From JANQIV01 sp050117315 (lineage in GTDB: Bacteria > Bacteroidota > Ignavibacteria > Ignavibacteriales > Melioribacteraceae), in contig JASFMY010000086.1 in assembly GCA_050117315.1 (NCBI GenBank), forward strand, positions 1 to 29,421: DNA of 29,421 bases, given 5' to 3'. The translations under genes were made by a program, and so were the position numbers. Below are positions 16,399 through 23,586 of the stretch, piece by piece (within the stretch, counting starts at the first letter, position 1; every line of letters begins with the position of its first letter). Under the pieces are notes generated by a model. That model saw nothing but the letters and a program-made list of their open reading frames with translations. It was not told where the DNA came from and did no database searches.

Positions 16399-17035
16399 TC
16401 TTTTTTTCTGCCGCTTCAACTTCCTTTTCTACAATCTCTTCAATTTCATTCATCAGCAGTTTTCTTTTCTGTTCAATAAAATCCTGGTCCTGCATTATTT
16501 CTTCTATTTCACGTGGTTTGGGTAGATCTGTTAATTTGTTTAATCCAAAGTACTTCAAGAATTCCGTAGTTGTTACATAAAGCAAGGGACGTCCCACGCT
16601 GTCAGCCCTTCCTTTTATTGTTATCAATTCCTTTTCGAGCAAGGTATTAATCATGTAATCCGAATTAACTCCCCTAATCTGTTCTATTTCGGGTTTAGTT
16701 ATAGGCTGCTTGTAAGCAATAATTGCCAATGTTTCAAGCGCAGCCTGGCTGAGTCTTTTCCTGCTTTTTGCTGTTGAGAGATAACCAACATACTTCGAGT
16801 ACTCTGTACGTGTAGCATGAATATATCCTTCCGCAATGCTTATTATTTGAAAGGCACACTCGGCCTTATCATAAGTTTCATTAAGTGAAGTTACCGCTTC
16901 TTCTACCGAAGCCGGATCTATTTCGATATCATCGCCGTCTATTTCTTTTATTGCTTTGATTATTTCTTTTGCAGTTATCGGTTCATCCGAAGCAAATATT
17001 AATGATTCTATAATTGACAGATAAATTTTATCCAT
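16382..17035 (-). CDS. scpB: Segregation and condensation protein B
   Basis: This protein of about 217 residues has two winged-helix domains. Marks include IIESLIFASDEPITAKEI at the start, QAALETLAIIAYKQPITKPEIEQIRGVNSDYMINTLLEKELI, GRADSVGRPLLYVTTTEFLKYFGL, and a charged C-terminal coil. ScpB joins ScpA and SMC to form bacterial condensin. The ATG at 17035 lies in the last bases of scpA and gives the usual start; an in-frame TTG at 17056 would add seven residues. The C-terminal tail is longer and more acidic/basic than the domain core and overlaps rluB. Confidence 0.94.
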   Translation of the reverse strand: MDKIYLSIIESLIFASDEPITAKEIIKAIKEIDGDDIEIDPASVEEAVTSLNETYDKAECAFQIISIAEGYIHATRTEYSKYVGYLSTAKSRKRLSQAALETLAIIAYKQPITKPEIEQIRGVNSDYMINTLLEKELITIKGRADSVGRPLLYVTTTEFLKYFGLNKLTDLPKPREIEEIMQDQDFIEQKRKLLMNEIEEIVEKEVEAAEKKNDETE

Positions 17036-17747
17036 TTTCCAAACCGTAAATTTCAAAATCGTTAAAGTATTCCGATTCTTTTAATCCTAATCTTCCCATT
17101 TTTACTAATTCCAGTAATGCAATAAATGTTACCACTATCCTTATTTTTTCTCTCATCTCTTTCATTAGTTCAATAAAACTTACTTTTGCCTGGTTTGCAG
17201 TTATATCCATTAAGTATTTTATTTGTTCATCAATTGTAACATTTATTTTTTTTATTTCATGCACCGGGTCAACAGGTTTTTCTTCCATAGCCTTTTTGAA
17301 AGCTTTTATTAAATCATAAATAGTGATATTTCTCAATAGCGTATCCAATTCCGGCGGAGTTTCTTTAACATCACTTTCAAAATTAGCCCTGTAGTTTCTT
17401 TTTAGTTGATCCGATTCGAATAAAAACAATTCCTCAGACATTTCTTTATACTTTTTAAACTCAAGCAGGGCTTTTACAAGATCGGCTCTCGGATCAATTT
17501 CTTCCCCTTTTTCATCGACTTCTTTAGGCAGAAGCATCTTTGCTTTAATCTGCATTAAGGTGGCTGCCATTAAAATAAAGTCTCCTGCGCTTTCCAAATC
17601 CAATTGCTCAATTATTTCCATATATTTAAGAAATTCACTTGTAATATGGGAGATAGGAATATCATAGATATCAAGTTCGTCTCTCTTAATAAAAAATAAT
17701 AATAAATCCAGAGGACCTTCAAAATGGTCCAATTTAATTTTGTACAT
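17028..17747 (-). CDS. scpA: Segregation and condensation protein A
   Basis: This 239-residue kleisin has the classic opening YKIKLDHFEGPLDLLLFFIK, followed by DIYDIPISHITSEFLKYM and the DFILMAATLMQIKAKMLLP helix, and a C-terminal winged helix (VVTFIALLELVKMGRLGL). It bridges SMC heads and binds ScpB. It is the first gene of the dense run and sits 66 bases after the HNH gene. The stop overlaps the scpB start, so the two subunits are translationally coupled, which suits a fixed stoichiometry. Confidence 0.95.
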   Translation of the reverse strand: MYKIKLDHFEGPLDLLLFFIKRDELDIYDIPISHITSEFLKYMEIIEQLDLESAGDFILMAATLMQIKAKMLLPKEVDEKGEEIDPRADLVKALLEFKKYKEMSEELFLFESDQLKRNYRANFESDVKETPPELDTLLRNITIYDLIKAFKKAMEEKPVDPVHEIKKINVTIDEQIKYLMDITANQAKVSFIELMKEMREKIRIVVTFIALLELVKMGRLGLKESEYFNDFEIYGLENG

Positions 17748-17813
17748 CTGAATTACAATTAGTTTTTAGACAAACTTAAAGATAATAAAATAAAATGACA
17801 GAGCGTAATTAAA

Positions 17814-18320
17814 TTAAGACTGGAAAAGATATGTCTTCCAATTTTCATCAAGTCTGCTGACCGTATTTTTCATAAACATAATATGGTTCGGAGCATATGG
17901 TTTAATTCTCAACGGCATATTAGCTTCATCCGGGGTTCTGTCACCTTTTTTATTGTTGCATTTAACGCAAGCCGCTACTAAGTTTTCCCATGTATCGCTA
18001 CCGCCGCGTGCTTTGGGGATAATGTGATCAATGGTCAAAGTAAGGTCGCTGCGTCCGCAATAAACGCATTTATGGTTGTCCCTTCTGAGGATATTTTTCC
18101 TTGTGAGTATTATGCTTTTGTAAGGTACCCGTATGTAAGTATTAAGTCGTATAATACTCGGAAGAGGATATGAAGAAGATACGGAATGAATTCTCTTGTT
18201 TGCTTTATCTGCAACAATTTCGGCTTTACCTAAAAACATTAATATCAATGCTTTCTTAACATTGCAAATGCTTAAAGGTTCATAACTTTGATTCAATAAT
18301 AGAACTTTGGCATTAAGCAC
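17814..18320 (-). CDS. HNH endonuclease family protein
   Basis: This 168-residue protein has an N-terminal region VLLLNQSYEPLSICNVKKA, typical of a widespread HNH family in Bacteroidota, Cyanobacteria and others, and a C-terminal HNH domain. The domain has two CxxC zinc pairs (CVYCG and CVKCN) around the DHIIPKARGGSDTWENLVAAC core. The function in vivo is unknown. The first possible start in the frame is GTG at 18320, but a strong AAGGAGG lies 32 bases upstream and is not suitably spaced for it; no standard in-frame start codon follows that site. The N-terminus is therefore uncertain. The gene lies between mnmA (135-base gap) and scpA. Confidence 0.85.
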   Translation of the reverse strand: MLNAKVLLLNQSYEPLSICNVKKALILMFLGKAEIVADKANKRIHSVSSSYPLPSIIRLNTYIRVPYKSIILTRKNILRRDNHKCVYCGRSDLTLTIDHIIPKARGGSDTWENLVAACVKCNNKKGDRTPDEANMPLRIKPYAPNHIMFMKNTVSRLDENWKTYLFQS

Positions 18321-18352
18321 GCCGTTGCTTCTACTGGTATGTTCGAATCCGG

Positions 18353-18359
18353 CCTCCTT
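18353..18359 (-). promoter_or_regulatory. Orphan Shine-Dalgarno sequence upstream of the HNH gene
   Basis: AAGGAGG on the minus strand is the best ribosome-binding motif in the window, but it is 32 bases before the GTG start of the HNH gene. In the HNH frame the following codons are GGC-poor coding-like (GGA, TTC, GAA) with no usual start. In another frame ATT begins a five-codon leader that ends TAG. Confidence 0.5.
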
Positions 18360-18455
18360 TGGATAAAATAATTTCTTAAACGAAAGTTAAAATTAATAAA
18401 TCTAAAAATAAATTGCATTAATCATGTCATTTAATTAATAATTATTACTTAATAT

Positions 18456-19556
18456 CTATATACCTTCTCTTATTACTCCTCCCGCTAAAATATATCCATG
18501 TTCGTCATAAAGTACAGCCGATTGCCCCGGGGTTATTGCACTTGCCGGTTCGCTGAATAACAACTCTATTTTGTTCTCATCTGCTGAAACAACTTCCGCA
18601 GGCTTCCCCCTGTCGGCGTATCTTATTTTACAGATCACTTTTTCACCGGCCGATAAAGCGGACTTACTTACATAGTTTATGTCATCGGCTATCAATTTTG
18701 ATTGGTATAAGTCCTCTTTGTCACCTATTTCAATGGTGTTTGAAGTTTGATCAATCTTTTTGACGTAAACCGGTTTGCCCATTGCCACCCCCAAACCTCT
18801 CCGCTGACCAACGGTATAAAAGGGTATGCCGCGGTGACTTCCGATTTTTTCTCCTTTGTAAATCATTTCTCCTTCTTCAATATTTCCAATTACATCAGGG
18901 ATTCTTTCTCTTAAGAACCTTCCATAATTATTATCGGCTACAAAGCATATTTCCTGGCTGTCCGGTTTGCCGGCTGTTTTCAGTTCGAACTTTTCCGCCA
19001 ATTCTCTTATTTCGGGTTTGGTGTATTTACCCAGAGGCAACAGAGTTCTGCTTAAGCTCTCCTGTGTTAATCCCCAAAGTGCATAAGTTTGATCTTTTTT
19101 GTTATCCTTTGATTTTTTTAAACTGTATCTATTAGTTTCTTCATTATACTCAATGACTGAATAATGACCGGTTGCAACGTACTTGGCATCAAGGTCATCT
19201 GCTTTTTTAAGCATTTCTTCCCATTTTACTTTACGATTGCATATTACACACGGGTTCGGTGTTCGGCCGTTTAAATATTCGTCAACAAAGTTGTCAATCA
19301 CAGCGCTTTCAAATGCTTTAGTAAAATCAACGGTGTAATGTGGAAAGCCTAATTTATCGGCAACGTTTTTTGCATCATAAATGGCATCAAGGGAACAGCA
19401 GCCTGATTCATGTTTGGGCGCTCCACCTACTTCCATAAATCCCCATGTTTTCATTGTAATGCCGATTACATCGTAACCTTCTTCTTTAAGAATTGCTGCG
19501 GCAACTGAGGAATCAACTCCCCCGCTCATAGCAACAATTACTCTTTTTTCATTCAT
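18456..19556 (-). CDS. mnmA: tRNA 2-thiouridylase MnmA
   Basis: This 366-residue enzyme makes the 2-thio group of uridine 34 in tRNA-Lys, tRNA-Glu and tRNA-Gln. The PP-loop is SGGVDSSV (residues 11-18). The catalytic cysteines are Cys103 in TPNPCVICN and Cys204 in SQEICFVADN, and GHYSVIEY, QTYALWGL and TVGQRRGLGVA mark the tRNA-binding central part. The C-terminal beta-barrel ends LAGGVIREGI. It receives sulphur from an IscS/Tus-type relay not seen here. There is a 190-base gap before it and a 135-base gap after it, so it may be transcribed alone. Confidence 0.96.
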   Translation of the reverse strand: MNEKRVIVAMSGGVDSSVAAAILKEEGYDVIGITMKTWGFMEVGGAPKHESGCCSLDAIYDAKNVADKLGFPHYTVDFTKAFESAVIDNFVDEYLNGRTPNPCVICNRKVKWEEMLKKADDLDAKYVATGHYSVIEYNEETNRYSLKKSKDNKKDQTYALWGLTQESLSRTLLPLGKYTKPEIRELAEKFELKTAGKPDSQEICFVADNNYGRFLRERIPDVIGNIEEGEMIYKGEKIGSHRGIPFYTVGQRRGLGVAMGKPVYVKKIDQTSNTIEIGDKEDLYQSKLIADDINYVSKSALSAGEKVICKIRYADRGKPAEVVSADENKIELLFSEPASAITPGQSAVLYDEHGYILAGGVIREGI

Positions 19557-19748
19557 TTATTTATCTTTCTAAAAATCATTTACAGATATTTTGTCGATTT
19601 TAAATACAAATATATTGAATAAGTTCTTTGTTTGCTAATTTGAAGAATTTTTATTGAGATATCGTTTTCCGTGTGACAGATTATTTTGACAAAACAAAAC
19701 TTCTGTAACAAGATGAGAAGTGAATAGACTCAATACAACAATAACTTT

Positions 19749-20603
19749 TTATTGAAAAATAATTGTCTTGTTTCCGTGAGTCAATATTCTGTGGTTTGAA
19801 TGATAATCCAGAGCTCTAGCAAGGACAAGCCTTTCGAGGTCGCGGCCTTTTTTGACTATATCTTTTACGGAATCTTTATGTGAAATTCTCACAATATCCT
19901 GCTCAATGATCGGGCCGTCATCTAAAACCTCGGTAACAAAATGACTTGTAGCACCGATTATTTTCACTCCTCTTTTAAATGCCTGTTTATAAGGGTTGCT
20001 TCCCACAAACGCAGGGAGGAAAGAGTGATGAATATTTATTATGTTATTCGGGTATTCGTCAATCATCTGACCGGTGAGTATCTGCATGTATCGTGCAAGA
20101 ATAATTGTATCAATTTCATATTTTTTAAGAAGCTCCAGTTCTTTCTTTTCCTGCTCCAGCTTTGTTTCTTTTGTAATGGGAAAATGATAAAAATCAATAT
20201 TATGATTATCCGCCACTACTTTCAGATTCTCATGATTAGAAACAATTAGCGGTATTTTAATGTTGTATTCACCAGTGCTGTGGCGCCATAAAATTTCTTG
20301 TAAGCAATGGTCGTATTTGGAAACGAATATTGCATATCTAAGTTTTCTATTTGCAAAATTGATTTTCCATTTTGCATTAAATTCTTTTGCCAGCGGCAAA
20401 AACGCTTCATTAATTTCTTCACGTGGTACTGTAAAATTCTTAATGTTCCAGGCAACTCTGATAAAAAATAAATTTTCGTCAAGATCAACGTGTTCATCTA
20501 AATCAATGATGTTTCCCCGTCTTTCAAAAATAAAATTTGAAATTCTTGACACAAGCCCTTCCCTATCGGGACAGGATAAAAGTAAGATTGCTGTATTTTC
20601 CAT
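19749..20603 (-). CDS. purU: Formyltetrahydrofolate deformylase
   Basis: This 284-residue enzyme hydrolyses 10-formyltetrahydrofolate to formate and tetrahydrofolate, balancing the one-carbon pool. The N-terminal ACT domain (about 1-85; ILLLSCPDREGLVSRISNFI) is followed by a formyltransferase-like domain (about 88-284). Active-site residues are Asn190 and His192 in NIHHSFLPAF and Asp229 in LDDGPIIEQD. This ACT plus hydrolase architecture separates PurU from GART (PurN), which lacks the ACT part. In E. coli activity is controlled by Met and Gly through the ACT domain. The gene is isolated, with 298 bases upstream and 190 downstream. Confidence 0.95.
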   Translation of the reverse strand: MENTAILLLSCPDREGLVSRISNFIFERRGNIIDLDEHVDLDENLFFIRVAWNIKNFTVPREEINEAFLPLAKEFNAKWKINFANRKLRYAIFVSKYDHCLQEILWRHSTGEYNIKIPLIVSNHENLKVVADNHNIDFYHFPITKETKLEQEKKELELLKKYEIDTIILARYMQILTGQMIDEYPNNIINIHHSFLPAFVGSNPYKQAFKRGVKIIGATSHFVTEVLDDGPIIEQDIVRISHKDSVKDIVKKGRDLERLVLARALDYHSNHRILTHGNKTIIFQ

Positions 20604-20901
20604 AGCTCACTAAATTTTTATTAGCGCAAAGATAAGATTTTAATTGGAGTGATTCCAAATTAAAGTAAATAAAAAGGATAAAATCTAACTGCTAAAGCAA
20701 TTAAAAATACGTTATTCCTTTTATTAACACCGTTATTAAGAGATTGTTGTAGAACTGCCATTCCGGTTTGTCCCGCTCCATTTGCGGAACAATACCGGGA
20801 TAACATACAAACCGAGTGAAATCTTTCATCTATCCATTGTCATTTAGACCAACTATTCTTAATGATAATGCCAGCAAAATTGAAAAATATTTAAGAGCTC
20901 C
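20604..20901. other. Intergenic region with an imperfect hairpin at 20764-20814
   Basis: There is no gene in these 298 bases. The main feature is an inverted repeat: CGGTTTGT (20764-20771) pairs perfectly with ACAAACCG (20807-20814). Just inside, CCCG (20772-20775) pairs with CGGG (20796-20799), and an alternative inner pair is CCGC (20773-20776) with GCGG (20784-20787). There is no T run after either side, so it is not a typical terminator. It could be a dispersed repeat or a regulatory RNA. The remainder is AT-rich. Confidence 0.4.
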
Positions 20902-22431
20902 TTATTCATTTACTTTTACTTTTATCTGTGTAAATGAATGTGCCGGGAACGAATACGAAATTTTATTCCCATCAACCTTAATTTCTTTTATTACCGGGTT
21001 ATACTGCTCTTGCTTATCAAATGTAAACGGTTCTTCAAGTGTATCGACAGTTAGTAAGCTGGCCTCTGCTTTGCCGGTAAATACGCCTGAGCTACTAATT
21101 ATATCTGCAGTTATTGTTTTATCCTTATGTCTATTAATGACGTTAAGATATACTGTATTTGTCTCTTTTAAATAGGTTGAAGTTACATCAAGGAATGGAA
21201 TACCTTTATATTTTTCGGTATTAAAAGTATCGCATTCAACGTAGGTATCAATTGAGTTACCGAGACAGTTGTTTGAGAATAATTTAAAAGTATTAAACAA
21301 CGGTGTCTTAAAACTTCCTTTTTCCATATCGGCACTTAATAGCGAGGTCATCATAGTAAAGTTAGTCATTTTAACAATATCAGCATGGCGTATAAAAGAA
21401 TTAAAACATTGTGCAATCGGCAGAACGGATAAGAAGTTTCTTCCGAAAGATCCCCATTCATCAACAGAAATATAGATCGGGTTCCTGAAATCCTTCATTG
21501 CTTTTACAGCTTCAATTTCAGCAGCCGTTACTTTGATCTTTTCTTCAAAATCCATTGCGCTCTGTCCCATGTAAGTATAATAGTCCTCTGATCCTTCCCA
21601 GTAGCGGTGGATTGAAATATAATCAATCATATCTCCAAGTCCTGTAAGCACTTTCCGGTTCCATTCAACCCACTGACCTGTACTTTCGTAGTATGATGAT
21701 CCGGAAGCTACAAATTTAATTGAGTTGTCTACAGATCTCATAGCTTTAGCTGCTTCTCTAGCAATCTTTACATAATCATCGGCGTTTTTATGACCTAGTT
21801 CCCATGGGGCACCGTCAACTTCGTTGCCCAAGTCCCATATTTTTACATTGTAAGGCTTTTCATGACCATTTTTAATACGTAAATCTGAATAATATGTTCC
21901 TTTCTTATAGTTGCAGTATTCAACCCAATAGCATGCGTCCATTATTGTGCTTAAACCAAGATTTACGCATACAATATTTTCACTCCCCATTGCTTTGTTT
22001 AATTTAAACCATTCATCTGTACCCACATGATTATTATCAATTCCGCCCCATGCTAGGTTTATACGAGCCGGACGTTGATCCTTAGGTCCGATGCCGTCCT
22101 GCCAGTTATAACCCATTACAAAGTTTCCTCCCGGCCAGCGCATATTGGTAATCTTAAGTTCCTTCATCGCATCAATATAATCTTTCCTGAATCCGTTCTC
22201 GTCTGCAAGCGGCGAAGACGGATCGTATAAATTTCCATAAAGCGTATTGAAACCTGCAGTGTCGGGTAAACCCATTCTTCTTCCGTCAAAATGAATAGGC
22301 TCCATAAAAACACCGTAAATCTTAGGATCAATCTCTCCTACTGTTCTGGTAACATCAATTTTGATTTTTGCTGTTTGAGCAAATACCGAAATAGAAAAAG
22401 CAAGCGATAAAATAAATAGTAGTTTTTTCAT
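20902..22431 (-). CDS. Secreted alpha-L-arabinofuranosidase, GH51 family
   Basis: This 509-residue glycoside hydrolase releases terminal arabinofuranose from arabinan or arabinoxylan. A signal peptide covers about residues 1-18 (MKKLLFILSLAFSISVFA). The GH51 barrel starts with DPKIYGVFMEPIHF; NMRWPGGNFVMGYNW is a family signature. The acid-base Glu204 lies in LGNEVDG and the nucleophile Glu325 in ISVDEWGSFGRN. A C-terminal beta domain ends SFTQIKVKV. Unlike most cytosolic GH51 enzymes it is exported, a form common in plant-polymer-degrading Bacteroidota. The broken GH43 gene lies immediately upstream, so the two once made an arabinan-use set. Confidence 0.93.
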   Translation of the reverse strand: MKKLLFILSLAFSISVFAQTAKIKIDVTRTVGEIDPKIYGVFMEPIHFDGRRMGLPDTAGFNTLYGNLYDPSSPLADENGFRKDYIDAMKELKITNMRWPGGNFVMGYNWQDGIGPKDQRPARINLAWGGIDNNHVGTDEWFKLNKAMGSENIVCVNLGLSTIMDACYWVEYCNYKKGTYYSDLRIKNGHEKPYNVKIWDLGNEVDGAPWELGHKNADDYVKIAREAAKAMRSVDNSIKFVASGSSYYESTGQWVEWNRKVLTGLGDMIDYISIHRYWEGSEDYYTYMGQSAMDFEEKIKVTAAEIEAVKAMKDFRNPIYISVDEWGSFGRNFLSVLPIAQCFNSFIRHADIVKMTNFTMMTSLLSADMEKGSFKTPLFNTFKLFSNNCLGNSIDTYVECDTFNTEKYKGIPFLDVTSTYLKETNTVYLNVINRHKDKTITADIISSSGVFTGKAEASLLTVDTLEEPFTFDKQEQYNPVIKEIKVDGNKISYSFPAHSFTQIKVKVNE

Positions 22432-22535
22432 GACAGTCCAAGTTTTTTTTGCAATTAGTTATTTAAAGTAACACTCTTATAATCTTAGGTAGTTATAATA
22501 GATTATTGTATAGCAATTTTTATATTATTCCCCGA

Positions 22536-23174
22536 TTATTCAAAACTTACCCAATTAATTTCGACATCACTTTCATCGTTCAGAACAACAACAAGATTAT
22601 GAATACCTGAAGGGATTTCTACAAGTTTCGAACTAAGTACATTCCATTCCGGCGTCTTACCAACTCCAATTTGAGCAAGTAAAGGCCCGTCAACTTTATT
22701 AAGACGAATGGAGATTGAAGCACCGTTTCTGGAAGTAGCATTAATACTTACCAATTTCAAATTATTATTTTCGAAGTCAACACTGTTGTATTGTATCCAT
22801 GCATTTGCAGTATCAAGTATTGTTTTCCACCCTCCAAACGTATTGAGGGTATCGAGAAAATCTATCGATCCACCTTTATCACTCTTAAGACTATATCTAT
22901 CGATCTGTATTTTTTGAGATGCATCAGTTATCCCTACACCGCGTAATGTGGGTTTTACTTTTTTAATTGTACCGTCTTCATTAAAAAATAAACTATCGCT
23001 TCTAATTGACCTGTTTTTATCAAAATGTGGTGACAAATCACTATTATGATAAAAAAGATACCATTGATTCTTGAACTCAATAATTGAATGGTGGTTAGTC
23101 CAGCATTCAGGTGATTCATCCATTATTACTCCCGTCACTTTAAATGGACCGGTAATATAAAAATTATAAAGTTT
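22536..23174 (-). pseudogene. GH43 arabinanase/xylosidase-like remnant with CBM6, 5' truncated
   Basis: Only the C-terminal part of a GH43-type enzyme remains. The frame is open from 23174 (after a TAA at 23175-23177), and similarity is visible from about NFYITGPFKVTGVIMDESP onward: CWTNHHSIIEFKNQWYLFYH and NRSIRSDSLFF match the last part of the GH43 propeller. A carbohydrate-binding domain (CBM6-like, about the last 120 residues, ending VEINWVSFE) follows. The first possible start, GTG at 23138, lies inside the propeller, so about 300 residues including the signal peptide and catalytic Asp/Glu are lacking. The acpS stop is only about 30 bases upstream, which points to a deletion. The GH51 gene follows after about 100 bases. 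Confidence 0.75.
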
Positions 23175-23205
23175 TTAACGCTGTTAGGGTATTCACACAG
23201 ATATT

Positions 23206-23586
23206 TTAATCATTCTTGGAAAAAAGAATTGCAAAACATGTAACGTAATTTTCGGAGTGACTCATTGTTATTTTGAGATCTTTCTCTTCACCAAGAAAGG
23301 TTGAGAGTTTTCCAAGAAGTTTAACCCTGGGCATTCCGTTTTTTTCATTATATATTTCCATATCTTTCCATTCAAAACTGAATCCGGTTGCCGTTGAAAT
23401 GGCTTTGTAGATTGCCTCTTTAGCGGCAAAACGCGCTGCAAAATGCTGGTATTTGTTTTTCTTTGATAAACAATAATCCAATTCAATTTGTGTATAAATT
23501 TTGTTTAGAAAATTATCGCCGTATTTTTCGATACTTTTTTTTATTCTATCAATTTCTATTATGTCTATTCCTATTCCAAGTACCAT
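23206..23586 (-). CDS. acpS: Holo-[acyl-carrier-protein] synthase
   Basis: This 126-residue 4'-phosphopantetheinyl transferase activates acyl carrier protein. The Mg-binding Asp and Glu lie in GIGIDIIEIDRI (Asp8) and FAAKEAIYKA, the two AcpS signatures. ITMSHSENYV at the C-terminal side matches the family's S-H-s motif. The ATG overlaps the ggt stop by one base (TGATG), so translation is coupled. Its position after ggt and the MCE gene is not a usual functional pairing; AcpS is more often near pdxJ or alr. Confidence 0.95.
   Translation of the reverse strand: MVLGIGIDIIEIDRIKKSIEKYGDNFLNKIYTQIELDYCLSKKNKYQHFAARFAAKEAIYKAISTATGFSFEWKDMEIYNEKNGMPRVKLLGKLSTFLGEEKDLKITMSHSENYVTCFAILFSKND

Noticed and set aside
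18341..18362. tRNA-like TTCGAATCC motif on the plus strand
   Set aside because: The bases around it do not form a T stem, no acceptor complement or anticodon arm exists upstream, and the 5' half would lie in the HNH coding sequence.
19607..19614. TATATTTG on the minus strand, matching the Bacteroidota promoter -7 box TAnnTTTG, upstream of mnmA
   Set aside because: No -33 TTTG/TTG box is well placed. Similar octamers occur by chance in other AT-rich gaps (4481-4488, 28835-28842), so I did not call a promoter.
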